From Branchiostoma floridae (taxonomy: Eukaryota > Chordata > Leptocardii > Amphioxiformes > Branchiostomatidae), in the NCBI RefSeq assembly GCF_000003815.2, contig NC_049990.1, positions 15,662,509-15,726,508 of the forward strand: DNA of 64,000 nt, written 5' to 3'. The translations under genes and the position numbers were made by a program. Numbering within the stretch: the stretch's first letter is position 1; each line of letters opens with the position of its first letter. Below, piece by piece: positions 1 to 13,600 of the stretch. The notes under the pieces are model-generated. The model saw nothing but the letters and a program-made list of their open reading frames with translations, did not search any database and was not told where the DNA came from.

Positions 1-1540
1 TAATGTTTTTTTGAGGTGGCGGTATAATGACACCCGGTGGAATTATGATAGTTGATGTTATATGTGATATATTACACAGTCTGCTGCATATTGTGATAGG
101 TAGCCTATACACAACAAAGACTGATGTTTTGCTGAAGGGCGGTTCTACTGGCAATATAGATACAGATACTGAATATACACCTCATTTTGGACGTCTAGTC
201 TGCAGTATATGATACGCAAAGAGTCATTGTCTGAGATGAAGACTGTAGTGAAAATGTTGAAACAGTTAAAAAAAAGCAAAACTTGTACCAGTTTAGCTCA
301 CTAAAGAGCTAGTCTTCCACAGTGACTGGTCATGGCAGTGAAGACAGACGTTACATACAGTATCTACAGGTTCCATGTACTGGGAAATTGCAGTTAGCTC
401 TTTTTCACGAGCATCATGAACAGCAGACAATAAAATAATATCTGATCATAAGGACTGCAACCCTTTCAAGTAGTGTGTGTATGTTGGGTGAGTTATACCA
501 CTGGGATTCGAACCCCAAACCTCTTGGTTCAGGGTCCTAACCATAAGACTAAGAATGCTACCGTTTGTAAATTTCATCAAACAATAAGTAAAACTGACCT
601 CTCTCCATGCCACTCTTTCTAGAATCTTGTTCTCGATGTGCTGTAAGTGCTATGAGGGAAGGACACATTCAATATTCAAGTCAGTATTTATCAGAAGAAA
701 TCTGAATTGTTGAAGCTTTTTTCCCTTTTCTGCGTCTTAAACATCTGCTATTTCATGCAAACAAAGTTCACAATTTCTTATGTCCTATAATCATACAAAG
801 ATACATGTACATTCAATTTGTATCTTCCTTCTTATGACATTAAATCTCCTTAAATTATTTTTAAATTTAGGATGTTTTAAACACTCAAAAATATGGCGTA
901 TTAACATCAACAACAGCTCTCAGGACGATACCCGATGAAAAGTTTCCAAATTGTCTTATCAAAGTTTTGTATTGAGTGACTTTCAGTGAGTACATTATTT
1001 TCTCGAATAAAGCAACTATGCAGTTTTAAACCCTTTCAAAATTGAAAATATGCTGCAAGTTGTTGTCAAAGTTGGGGTGAGTACTTTACATGAGGTTATT
1101 GCATGATAAATGGGAAAAGGGCCTCAAAAAGAGAAAGGTGGTGCTTCTTAGAAAGGATACAAAACTATATGCACGTTTGTTTTTCTGTACAACATGAACA
1201 TTTTTTTTAAAACCGACAGTAACGCATAAGTTTCTAGAAACAATGACAGTGAGGGTTCATGCAAAATTACTTGGGGAAAAGAGAGGAAATCATGTGATAA
1301 ATTTGAAGTAATCTACGGGTAGTTCAAAACGTGTTCAAGATTGGTGAAGGGGTGCATACTTTTATTCAAGTTTTTCTATTTTACTTCTCAGTCCCATAGA
1401 TTTTTTTGAGACCTGCCCAAAATCAGGGGTGCAGACTTAAATGCAGTAAATCATATCCATATACTAGATACCCTGACCAATCAAATCCCTTCTAACATCC
1501 CCCTGACCAATACAACAGCTTGTAACATCTGTGGGCTGAC
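1..1540. other. RB1 intron, no exon seen
   Basis: Lies downstream of RB1 exon 18. I searched the minus strand for the next pocket exon and did not find it. The only structured item is a tRNA-like SINE fragment near 478-560. Confidence 0.5.
478..565 (-). repeat. tRNA-derived SINE fragment
   Basis: On the minus strand a tRNA-like head reads TTATGGTTAGGAC (A-box-like) and GGGTTCGAATCCC (perfect B box) about 30 bases apart, followed by unrelated sequence. It lacks a clean acceptor stem, so a SINE remnant is more likely than a tRNA gene. Confidence 0.5.
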
Positions 1541-1692
1541 CTTGATGACTTCCTTGGTGAGTTTGGGCTCCGCGAGGATGAACGTCTCCAGCACCTTGAA
1601 GAAATCGTACGCCTTCAGCTCAAACACGTCCAGTATCCACGGAAACGACGTGTTGGTGTCAGTGGTAGCCATAGTGTACAACATGGGGGTCC
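1541..1692 (-). CDS. RB1: RB1 exon 18, pocket A, last exon in window
   Basis: 152 nt, TTTCAG acceptor and ATCAAG/GTCAGC donor, ends phase 0. It encodes [20 protein letters not shown] and ends LTKEVIK, matching human LSFPWILNVLNLKAFDFYK and LTREMIK; the serine equals human S567. The following exon (human HLERCEHRIMESLAW) was not found in 1-1540 and must lie to the left. Confidence 0.95.
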
Positions 1693-4600
1693 CTGAAATG
1701 AAATATGTGTTGATGCTAGCAGACTTGAGATCATGTTGTGAGGTCATGGGTTAGAATTCAGACATTCCTGGTTAGATGTTATGTCCGTAAGGTTTCATCA
1801 CTGGCACTTTGACTTTCTTTAAAGTTGTTTTCCCATTGATAAATGAGGCATTTAAGATTGATAGCTAGGTATGAAAGAATTCTGAATATGTAGGCCTTGT
1901 CTTGTGTTCTCTGACGCAAAATCGAGACTATAGGCAATTCTCCGTGACTAAGATGTGCTGTCAGACACCAAAAATCTGGAGGTACGTAGTACTACTCTAC
2001 CTTTAAAACAGTTACTGTTGGAAGAAAATTGCTAGTAACTGTATACATACGTGACTGATGAACCTCTTCAACGATACAGATAATCAATTTAGTAGATATC
2101 CATATGTGCGAGCGTACATATTATATACTTTAAGTGCGATCATTAAGGCACATGAGAAACAAAGTTGCATTGCTGAGATATGTGCTGTATTTTCTGTTAA
2201 AAAATCATACAGATAAGTCTTGTCACTAGTAGGAAGGCGGTGTAAACTCTAAGTTTGTACTTACAACTGACTCCGTATGTCGTCATAATGACCTCCACAG
2301 AACAGGCCAGCAGAGAGCGATGGAATGTGTCTTTGTTCAGCAGGTTACTGCAAACAAGAGGTTAAAACTTATATATGATGAGAACTAAGAGCTCTAATAA
2401 CTTGAAAACATGAAAAACGTTAATTTGTGTAATTTGACATAATTATACTTGAGGTACATAAGATTCCTGTTATAGCAGCTGTTAGGGACCTGACGTTATT
2501 TATTGGGGGGAGGGGGCTGGTGCAAAATAGGTCTGGTAAAAAATTTTTCAATGGCCCCCCCCCTGCCCCCAAAAATTTTTCAATGGCCCCCCCCTCGCCC
2601 CAAAAAATTTTTCAATGGCCCCCCCCCCCTCCAATTTTTCCTTACCTTTTCCATTACACACAGTTACGCACGGTTATAAGACTTACCTTGTCTGATATCA
2701 CTTCTCCAATCTACGTGAAAAAAAGTCTCTGGTAACGTTTAATACGCAAGATCACGAAACTGAACGTTTCCGCCAGACCGACGGCTAGCTGTTAAAGGCC
2801 GTCCAGGGATCGGAGGGCCGAAGGCCCGACCGGTCTCGGGGGTTAGGGGCATGCTACCCGGGAAATTTTGATATTTTTGACCCTCTAAAACGAAATTTCC
2901 CGCATTCTGTGAGGCAAAAAAATTTGGATTTTGTGCGTCCACATCAACAAAGAGAAAAGCGGGCGGGGAGGGGCGGGGCGGTAATCCAACTTCGGCGATC
3001 TTTTCCACCACACATGTACGAAATTTACACAAAAGAAAACAAATTAATGTTGTAGATGGAAGAGACTTGGGTACATTTTAGCGATATCGTTTCGAAAACC
3101 GCTTCAAGACTGCTTCAATCTTTCCAAAACGGGAGTTATTTCGGCCAATTGCAACCTACAAACTTGCCAAAAAAAATTCGCGCCACCATGACGTCATACA
3201 TGTATGCAGCAGAGAGCCCGCTGTCACGAAAGTAAACATCGTAATGTTTTATCCCGTTGCCGTCCGTGAACCATTCTGTATACAAAGAACAGATGCACGC
3301 AGGATTGATATTTATACCAATTTTAGTTTCTATAGTTTTCTTAAACTTCGTGCGAACATGGAATCACACGACAGAGGCGGCTGCAGAAAATTTCTCAGTA
3401 TGGGGAGGGCGAACTATATCAACGTAATCCTTGGGGGTCCGGGGGCATGCTCCACCGGGAAAATTTGGAAATCTTGACTATCTGAAACGGTCTTTCCTAA
3501 ATCTTGATGGGCAAAATTTGCTGGCAGACTAAGCTTTAAGTTTAATAGCCTTTCTATTAGAACTTCACATGGTTTTGAGGGCGACGACGCCCCCAACGTA
3601 TTTCCACAATTTCGAGCGCCGGGCATGGCACGAGCCGTCGCAAGGTACATGTAGGTCTGGAGAAATTGTCATTCAAATGATGAAGTTTGGACCCTCTGAG
3701 ACACGATTTTCTGCATTTTGAGGGATAAACTTCGCTGGTAGACTATGCTAAATGTAATGACAATTTTCTGTCAGAGGAAGAGACTTTTGATGGCGACGAG
3801 CGCCGAAGTGTTGTGTGCGCCAGAGGCGCAAGCCGTCGCAAGGGACGTCCAGAGAAAAATTGAAATCTTGACCATCTGAAACTTCATTTCCTGCATTTCA
3901 GGGGCACATTTTGGTAGTATTTATCAAGGCCCCTCAGGCAATTTTTTTTCAATGGCCCCCCCCCTCGGCTCAAAAAATTTTTCAATGGCCCCCCCCTCGG
4001 CTCAAAAAATTTTTCATTGGCCCCCCCCACCTATGCACCAGCCCTCCCCCCCCGATAAATATCGTCAGGTCCCTTACTTTGGAGTTTGTTACCAAGAGGC
4101 CACATCCGTTGTATGATTTTCATGTTGTAAAATTTGCAAGCAGGCCGTGACACTAACTGCTACAAGGACCAAAGACAGCATTTTTTGGTAAAATGACAGC
4201 TGAATGACCATCTAAAGAATAATGTGCAACAATAAATGAAAACTGCGACAAAAGAGCCAAAGGCCTATGATTTAAAGCTTTCATCCTGGCCCTCAACATT
4301 TTGAATGGATCTAGCTGCAATTTAATGGCCACTTCCTAGGGGGCACTGCTGCAAGAGTTCTGTCAATTGGCAACCTAGTCCCTAGATGCCTAGTACCTCT
4401 GTGCCACAATTCTCTTTCAATGTGCCAAATGGACCTTTGTACACTATAGACATGCAATATTGAAAGGCTTACCTGAAGTCTGATGTATTCAGTCTTTGCT
4501 CCTCCTAAAAGAGTAAAAAAAAAAACACCAATAAACTTACTGACAGATGAATGCAAATACAGTAAGTCATCAACAAACATCTCATTCCATCTTATCACTA

Positions 4601-7600
4601 TTTACAACTGGATAATACCCCTAGGCCTGACTGCAAAAGAAAACAGTGATTGTCATGAAATGTGTTTTGTGCCAAAAACATTTCTTCTTTTTTTTCTAGT
4701 GCATCTGTAAAAAGATTAAAATTAGGAGACATTAGAAGATGGAGGCAGAATTCATTTGTCATTCACTGTGTTGCTTCAAAATTGCCATATTAACCCATCC
4801 TTCCTATCATACTTTTTACATTATTATACATTGTGAGTGCCATTGACAACAATGCAAGAATACTAACAGTTAATATTAGTCAGAGTTACAGTAGGCACTA
4901 ATTGGGGTCAGGGGAGGTCATTGCCAATTTTGAGGTCCAAGGGCATCCATGGGCCTGACCAGGGTCGTTTATCAGACCTGAAAATAATCAGCTGTCCACG
5001 GAAGATTAGCATTTAAAAAGTTTAATCTCCACTGGGGTTTCTTCAATTCTTAAGAAATCTTTACTACTGACATTGCTGGTTTCTTTTAAAATTATAGAAA
5101 TTGTTGCTGTTACATTCCTGGATGTGAAATTTCTTTCACCACTGTGCTAGCTTCAAACAATTACCCACAAAATATTTGGAAGCTGTTTGTTGGACTTGGT
5201 ACACGTTCTATGGTGCATGTACTATGGAAGTACATGTACAATGTATCTATCTAACTGTGACAGTCATTTATTTGTACAAATTGTATAATAATTACAGTTT
5301 GCTTGACCATATTGCGTACCTGGTAAATCATCTTATGGCATAACATATCAGCTTTGTACTGTAGAGTATTCAAGCTTCATACCCAGACAGATTTATGTGA
5401 TCTATACACACCCGTAGGGGTGGGTACATACCGGTATAGAAAATTCAGGTACATTGTATGGTTCAGGTCCTTAATCTCGACCTGATTGTCTGTGAAAATT
5501 TTCGTCCTCAACTCCGGGTGGTAGTGGCTGTATTACTCTTACTAGCCTTCTTCTCTCTTGTTATTTTATCAGAGCAACCCAAATGCGTGAATACCTGCCA
5601 ATTTCTAATCTGTCCAAAATCCGGTCAACTGATTTTTGTCACGAAAAAACGTTTTTGTACCGGTACACCAAAGCTAGGTCGTACTCATTTTCACAGGCAG
5701 CAGCATGACTATTAAAGTGACGCAATCGGTGTAAGTGGCTTTCCCAAGGGCACAACATTGGAGTATGTCAGGGAGTTCAAACCCAGGACCTCTGTGCCAA
5801 ACACCCTGTTACCATGCCACCAATGCCACCAACAGTGACAAAATTGCAATCACTTTTAAATTAAATTCTTTCCTCTAAAAGCCCTGAGCTTAACACATCA
5901 ATCATGCTGTTCACTTCCCAGTTTCCAAGAAATGCTTCTCATTTATGATTCATACAATAGCTGAAACATGAGCTATAATATTGCTGTAGAAAATGGCTAT
6001 CCATAACTTATTACCTCAGTTCACATTCCGCAATATTGCCAAAACCTATAGGATAACAATTTCCAAAATGAAAACATACATGTACAATCATGTACTTCCT
6101 CTTTAATATCCTGACTGCTATCTATCATACTTTCATATAGCACGTTTCAGTTGGTCATAATTCTTAAATTTCAATATTTTTCTGTACATGTACAAAAATC
6201 TATTCAACAGTAATACCCATTGTCAAATACTGGTAATAAAAGTAGTAGATGGATACAAATGATAAAAAAGATTACTGAATCAATATGTTACACTGTGTGC
6301 TGCAGTTCTATTAATATAATAAAAAGAGCTGTCACCATGTACCAGTGAATCTATACGGCAAAGAGTGGATAATAAAATATAAATTCAGATTTCAAAAATT
6401 GCAACCCTCCTTCTACAATATTTGATTGCAACCCTCCCTATACAAACTTTCTTACTTTCAAACTTCCCCATAAGTTGTGGTTTACATCTACCCAAACACA
6501 TATATTAGATTCTGTGCAAATTCAAATACAGTATTACACTAAATTTTGCAGAATGATTGAAAGCTGAAACCAGCCCATATTGATGTAGAAACAGGTACTA
6601 GCTAGTGGGCCACCAAAAACAGTTTATGTTTTCAACTTGCCTAGAATAATTTACATATCCTGTGAGGTCACCCAAATGTATGATTGTCCTGTGTGCCTTA
6701 ACGGTCTGGTAAAAAAAATGAGCTAGTACATGTACAAATGAGGCCTGTATACTCTCATATTCAAATACAACACATTAAATTTTACAGAATAATTGAAAGC
6801 AGATATCAGCTTATACATGTATTGATGTAGCCACCAAAAACACTTTATGTTTTCATCTTGCCTAGAATAACTTCCATATCCTAGTATGAGGTGACCTGAA
6901 TGTATGTCCTGTGTGCCCATGGTCTGGTAAAAATGAGGTCTGTCTACTCCTATCTAAACCTATAAGCTAGTGCGGTGTGGTCATCTTTCATCTAGGTCAG
7001 TCTTAACCTCAGACAAACAAATTCAAGGTGACGGAACATCCTTCTGTCTAATGCTTCAAGTTCAAAAGGCTCCAGCTGGGAAGAGAATGTCTCAACTCAA
7101 ATTGGAGGGATGAGGTGAAGGTAACCTGAGACAAAGTTGGCAAGCTACCGGGTTTCTGTGTGTGTGTTGTGCTGTCCAGTCACTGTGAGACCCTTTCTGT
7201 TATGGTGGTGGATATTATAGTGTTTTGCTTGGTGACTTTCTAAACTACAAGCTACAGGTATGTTAACTTAAAGGTAAGGTTTCTTTTCTTCATTTTGCAG
7301 GAGTGTTAATGGTTTTAAGGGCGAGGTTGAAATTGGTAGTAAACTACAAAGGTGCTGGATGTTTTGACTGCCTTTACCAACTTTAGCCTATGGTTTATCA
7401 GCCCAACTCGGCCCAACACGCTAATGTTAACACGAACGCTGGCCACTTTGACCAATATTCCTGGATAGTTACATTTGTAGCTAAGTTGACTAGGTGGTTG
7501 GGCCATTAGTAGTTAAAAGGCCAAATCGCCCAGATCCCGTTGCTACGATTTCCTCAACTTTTGCAGTAACCATTAAAATTATATCAACTACCAATAAATA

Positions 7601-10600
7601 GCTGACATGACATGTGTACTAAGATGAATGCCTCAGGCACTGGCACTTCTGAGAACCTGCTTTTGGTAGTGGTCAATCGGTCTAACCTGGACCCATTGTA
7701 AGTCATTACCTTAGGACACGTCAAATTGGTGTGACAACAAATACACCCTACACCTCTCCCATAAATCTTAATGTGATCTTCAAAATATTCTAAAGAAGAT
7801 GTGCCTTCCACACATGTCTACTAAATTTTTGTTCCTCTCTTCTGGTACTTCCAGTGAATTGAAAAATCAGTTACATGTTGGTCATGCATGGTTGTGAAAG
7901 TTTGCAATGATACATGTAATACAGTAGCCCGCTATACATACTATATAAATCCTTGTCTTTTTTCTAGGTTGGTTAAATGTAGGGTGGTCTATCAGGTTTG
8001 GGCCACAATATATAATTATTATTATCAATTAAAATGTGAAGGTCTGGCATCATTTCGGATACGAAAGGACTCCTTTCAAACAAAGCCTTTATAGGAAATA
8101 CATTCTGACTTATACAAGGTAAGAGCTAAAAGGTTTAAGTTTTTGTATGTTACTTTTAGGCTTAAATTGTTCTCTTCCGAAAGTTTTGTCTGGAATTCAG
8201 TCTAGACTCGATGGCTCCTGTTACTATGTGACATTCTGAAAAACAAACAAGTCAAATTTTGTTGGCAAGACACTTAACACTAACTGTTTGATTATTAATC
8301 TCCCTCTCCCCTCTTCTTTCCAATGGAAGTCAAAGCTTAATGGTTAAGACAAATTATATAGCTTTTAGGATCATGGTTAACTTTGTAGAATATTGCTTTT
8401 GATTGTTTTCTGTCCATGACAAATTCCATTTGTATTGTCCTTGTCTCTGTCAGCAGGGCTAGCCCTTTGTAATAGTTGGGCAGCCCTGGCTCTGTGTGCT
8501 AAACAGCCAAACCAACAAATAAAAAGAAAAATAGTACTAGCCTAACAATAGGTATCATTTCCACTGAACAGATGGTACGATCAATAAAATCATACAGCTT
8601 ACAACCGCTAAACAACGGAACAAGTCCTTCAGGGATAAGTGACTAATGACTTGACGTGAATTAATCGAAGAAACTGAATTTGAGCATCACAACAAAGCAC
8701 CCTACGTACTTGAACTCAAATGGGACAAGGCAGTCCCTAAACATCGGGACTTCCTGTTATATGATACAGGTTTCGGTTGATTATTTTTTCAATCTGTTCA
8801 ATCTGATCTTGACTTGAAGGTCTCAACTTTGGGTCATAAACAATTCCAGAACCTCAAACTCAAGGTCAGCTACTGTAAATGCAGGTAAGTTCGTAGGGAT
8901 TTAATTCTGCGGTAGCGGGAAAAAGGACTTTCCCCGGTGGTTTTGCGGTAGCACCATGCACTGTAGTCTCTTACTGCCATGGAAAAATGTTTGCGGTGGT
9001 TTAAGTTCGCGGTGAAGGCGCCTCCGCAAAAACCACGAACATTAAACCACTGCGAAAGTTTCTGCAGATAGTACATGCATTGTAGACTGAGTTGGGTTCC
9101 CACTGGGAGCACAGTTAAAAGATGGTTTTATAAATGATCTGCTATAGATGATAAGTGTTGGGCAAGGTTCCAAGGTCTGGATTGGCATGAAGAATATGAG
9201 CTTGCTTTATAGAGGACAAACCACACAATGTAAATCTCACAGATAAAAATCTGGGGAAGGATAAGTTAAATCATAGAGAGGGCCAATATGAATAGTTAGG
9301 TTTATAGAGTATATCCAAACATAATACACCATAGATCAGTAGCATTGATTTTCAAAGTTGGTGAAATTATAGTGAATTTTCAAATGGCCAATCAAATTGC
9401 TTTTCTCGAAACAATAAAAGTCAAACAATCTTTTTCCTTGTCGTCATGACAGATAAATTATAACTCGACTAAAACCAGAAATTCTATCACACAATGTGAT
9501 GCATGGGGATTAAAACGAAAATTCCATAATTCAGTTGCTGATAATTTAGAAATTATCAGCAATTGAATTAAGTTCATCAAGTACACTTTTTTTCTATTTA
9601 TATAAATATGTGTGACTCTGATACCCCTTTTAGACAAAAAGCCCACAGATCCTATCCACCCCTTTTTGAAAATGGAGCATCCCACACTACCACTCTGACT
9701 TTGCTGAATGCAAAGATCACATCCTCTCCTTTCCTTGGACTCAAGAACTAGTTTCCTCTAACAGGAAGAAGACTCTGCTTTTTTTAGCACAAAGTTCCTG
9801 ACAGAGAGCAAAAAATAGACCCCTTCAATCTGATAGCAGTTTTCGGGTCAGTTAAGCTGATGACAAGACTGTTGATCGTGAAGAGCCATAGCAAATATCC
9901 GCTAAGGTTTCCCATATCAAGGAGCATCACCACTTAGTGCAAGACGACAAGTATACTTGCTGGATAGTCTAGTTTTTCCAGGTAAGAAACAGCCTCTTGT
10001 TTCCATTTTTGGTGCTGTTGTTTCTTTTGATTCTTTTGATACTTCAATGATAACACAGATAAACTGCCTGGAAATATTGTCTTTGAATAGTTTCATAACG
10101 TCGTTATTAATTCAAACGAATCGGATGTACATGTTGTATGCAAGGTGTACTGTTAGTAGCGTTCTTGAGGAATGTGGCCTAGTTGAAATTAGATACCAAA
10201 ATGTACGCAGATATCTTAGGTTGAGTAGCTAAGATCCAAAGATGCATTCAAAATACTTCTGCATACAAAAACGTTTTCCGATTGAACCATATTCCTTGAA
10301 GTGGTTCAATGACTAGCCTGGATGCCAGACTATTTCCAGGGCCTACATGTACAAAGATTATAGATTCTGAATCATTATCATGATGATAATGTTGAGATTG
10401 GGCTGCTGGTCTGCAATCCAGGCTATTCATTTGACAAATACATGTATTTAGTACATAGTATTACATTAACTGTTGATTGTAGAGGAGGTATATGGTTAAG
10501 TCTGTTACAGTATTTAAAGGGTTTAGATTCAACCACTGTCCCTTTTTTTGTTATCCTCTTTTTATGGCAATGAAAATCTTTATCATTCTTTCTTGTCTTG

Positions 10601-13600
10601 CATGACAGCATGCTACCAAAGCTATCAGTTCATCTTGAAAGAAACCGAGAAGACTTACAATAAGCTGAATCATAATGCCTCCATTATCGTGATCTAGAAC
10701 TGTCTATAAACATCTGGCACGGCTTCCGTTAAATCCATGCCATAACCAGCTGGCATTACGAAATGTCATGCATGTCGGAATGTTAAAGATCTTAAGTCAG
10801 TTGTGGATTAGGATTAACTTCTACTGTAAGTAATATAATATACGTCCATGTTAAAAAGACAGAAAGAGTCCGGTTGTAGTGAATATTTAAATGTGGTTGA
10901 TCAGGGCTGTAGCCAGCATTATATCATTTTCTGTCCCCATGATTTTGAATCCTATTGAGCACCCAAGGCACGAGACATCGTTCCTAGAGGGTCCGGGGGT
11001 ATGCTCTCCAGCAAAATTTTGAAATCTAGACCCCCTGAAACGCTATTTCCAGCATTTTGAGGTGTAAATTTTGCTGGTAGACTAAGCTGTTCAAGGCATC
11101 TGTTTTATTTAAAAATTACACAAGAGAGGCAGTTTTATTATATCTTTTATATTTGTCTGTCACAGAGGACAGCAAAATTTTTTTCCGTCCCCAGCTGCAA
11201 AATTCCGTCAAAGGACGCAAGGCCTTGTCCTGGCTACAACGCTGTGGTTGATGAAAGGAACTGGGTGATAAGATGATGTTGGCACCTTTACAAATACTAC
11301 AATCACCACATGCATCTCATAATGTGCATTTCAGCTAATCCATACTAACCAAATTTGGTAAAAGCTCTTTGATTAGCATAATCTTATCAGGTTCTACAAG
11401 GCTGGAACATGTTAACTTGACCAGTATGGTTTAGGGACATATATTTTACTTGGCATAATATTCATCATCAATAATATTAAAAAATGAGCATCAAAGCTAA
11501 CATGCATATTATTGCTTACCTGGAGTCTTTATATGAAAGCTATTACATGCATATGGCATCTTTGGTACATTTGATGATAAGGTGTCATATGTTTGTCCTT
11601 CAGAAGAGAATCTCTATCTCTAAGCTATATATTAAGCAGATTATGAACAACATCACACATTTCTACCACCTGGTCTCTATACATAATTTACTCTTATTCA
11701 CGAAAAATGTCCAATCACACTTTCATTACAGAAAGGAAATATGGGTCATAACTTATATTAATCTTAATAATCTTTATGGTTGAGAGGAAGAATTCATACA
11801 AAATGTAGCATTCTAGGTTCTCACAAATTTGTTTTCACAGCATAGGGATCAGGTATGGAAAACCAACTTTGTAAAGCTACAGTATTTTTACAGCATTAAT
11901 TTGCTTTTTTTGTAAACAAACCCATAAACTTTAAGACGAAATACCAGTGTCAGTACTTAAGTCGGTAATTTCCAAGGCCAGTAAATAAAACATGGGGTTG
12001 ACAATCCTGTTTCATCCCTCTGTAACTTTGGAGTCATAAAATTTGCAGTGTCAGCCGGACCAGAATGTCAATGTAAAACATCAAAGTCCATCCTAGGATA
12101 GAAAACGGACATTTTGACTTAAAAAGATAAACCAGTGAGATTGAGTGAGAAAAGAACTGATAGAGGGGATCATGACGATTTGGCAATTACCGACTGCAAA
12201 CATTCGTGTCAATTTAGCCCAACATACTGGGCAACTCGGCTAGGGTTAGAGTTAGGGTGTTGGTACGAGTTGACAATGGGCCGAGTTTGTAAAAGCCGAA
12301 GTGTCCAACATCCCTGATATCATACTTTATGTCATACCTGGGTCGGGATTATGTTTGCTACAGGTGTTCCGGACAGGGTGATAAAAAGCCGTATCACACT
12401 GGCTTCAAAGTTGTATCACACAGGCTTCGAGGGCACCAAATTTTCTTAACTTCTGGCACATTTCGCATGGAAACATGATTGACAATGTGTTTTCTCAGGT
12501 GGATAATACAACACATTTCATATCACCAGAGGTCCCAGCCATCCCACGGGTTGGATCGCCCTCCGGCCTTCGGGCAATCCTACCCGCGGGAGGGCTGGTA
12601 CCTCGGAATACACCGTGTTATATTCTATATGTAAATCATGAGATATTTGCAGTGGTATGTTCACAGTTTTCACAGTAAGCTCTTAAAGAAAACTCACTAC
12701 ACTGTGAACTTTAGCCTACGCCTTTCATTGCATTGTTTGTTTCAATGCAAACTCTCCACCTTGCAGCAAAATTTAAGAGCTGCAAACTTCAATGAAACTA
12801 TAGTAACAGCCAAAACATTTTCCACAATCTGCAGACTCATCAAGTTCTCTCGCCACCTTCTAGAACATAAAACTGCCTTATCTTCTTTGCCTTGAAGGCT
12901 TGCTTAATTAAAGTACCCCCAAGTGTGTGTAGGCATCAGGCTGGGGAATTTTGTTACAGTGAATCCAATAAAGAACAGGTTACACAAGGACAGGGACAGG
13001 TGATTCATTTCTTTGGTGTGGACAGATACAAGTCTGGAGCAAGTCACTATGTGATACACACAAACCTTATGTGATTTGCACGAACCTTATGCGAAATTGC
13101 CCAACCACTGTCGGGGTCACGTGACAGACGGAGCGGGATTTTCAAGATGGCGGCTTCGATCAGCGGCGACGGAAAATACGATGTAACACGCCGAAATGAA
13201 GCAAAACAGTAGCTCACAGGCTATCAAATACATCTTTGAGACGGTAAATGTCCATTCCATGCCTTGAAGTATAAATATCACGAGAGAAACGCTCAAAATC
13301 ATGCCTTCTACCCGGCCGCCCTTTATGCATAAGGTTCGTGCAAATCTCATAAGGTTCGTGTGTATCACATGGTGATTCGTGTGAATTTCATAATATTCCT
13401 GAGTTTTCGCATAGTGATTCATGCGAATTTCATAATATTCGTGCGTTTTCACATAGTGATTCGTGCGTATCACATAATATTCGTACGAATTTCATAGGGT
13501 TCGTGCAAATGCTTAGGCACCCCTGTAGAACAGCTAAGTCTACCAGCAAAATTTACACTTCCAAATGCAGAAAATAGTGTTTCAGAGGGTCAGAATATTT

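Noticed and set aside
13117-13473. 118-codon minus-strand frame with HTNHY repeats
   Set aside because: Translation of the 20-21-bp tandem array only.
13321-13520. CRISPR-like array
   Set aside because: Units are contiguous diverged tandem repeats without spacers, in eukaryotic intron DNA.
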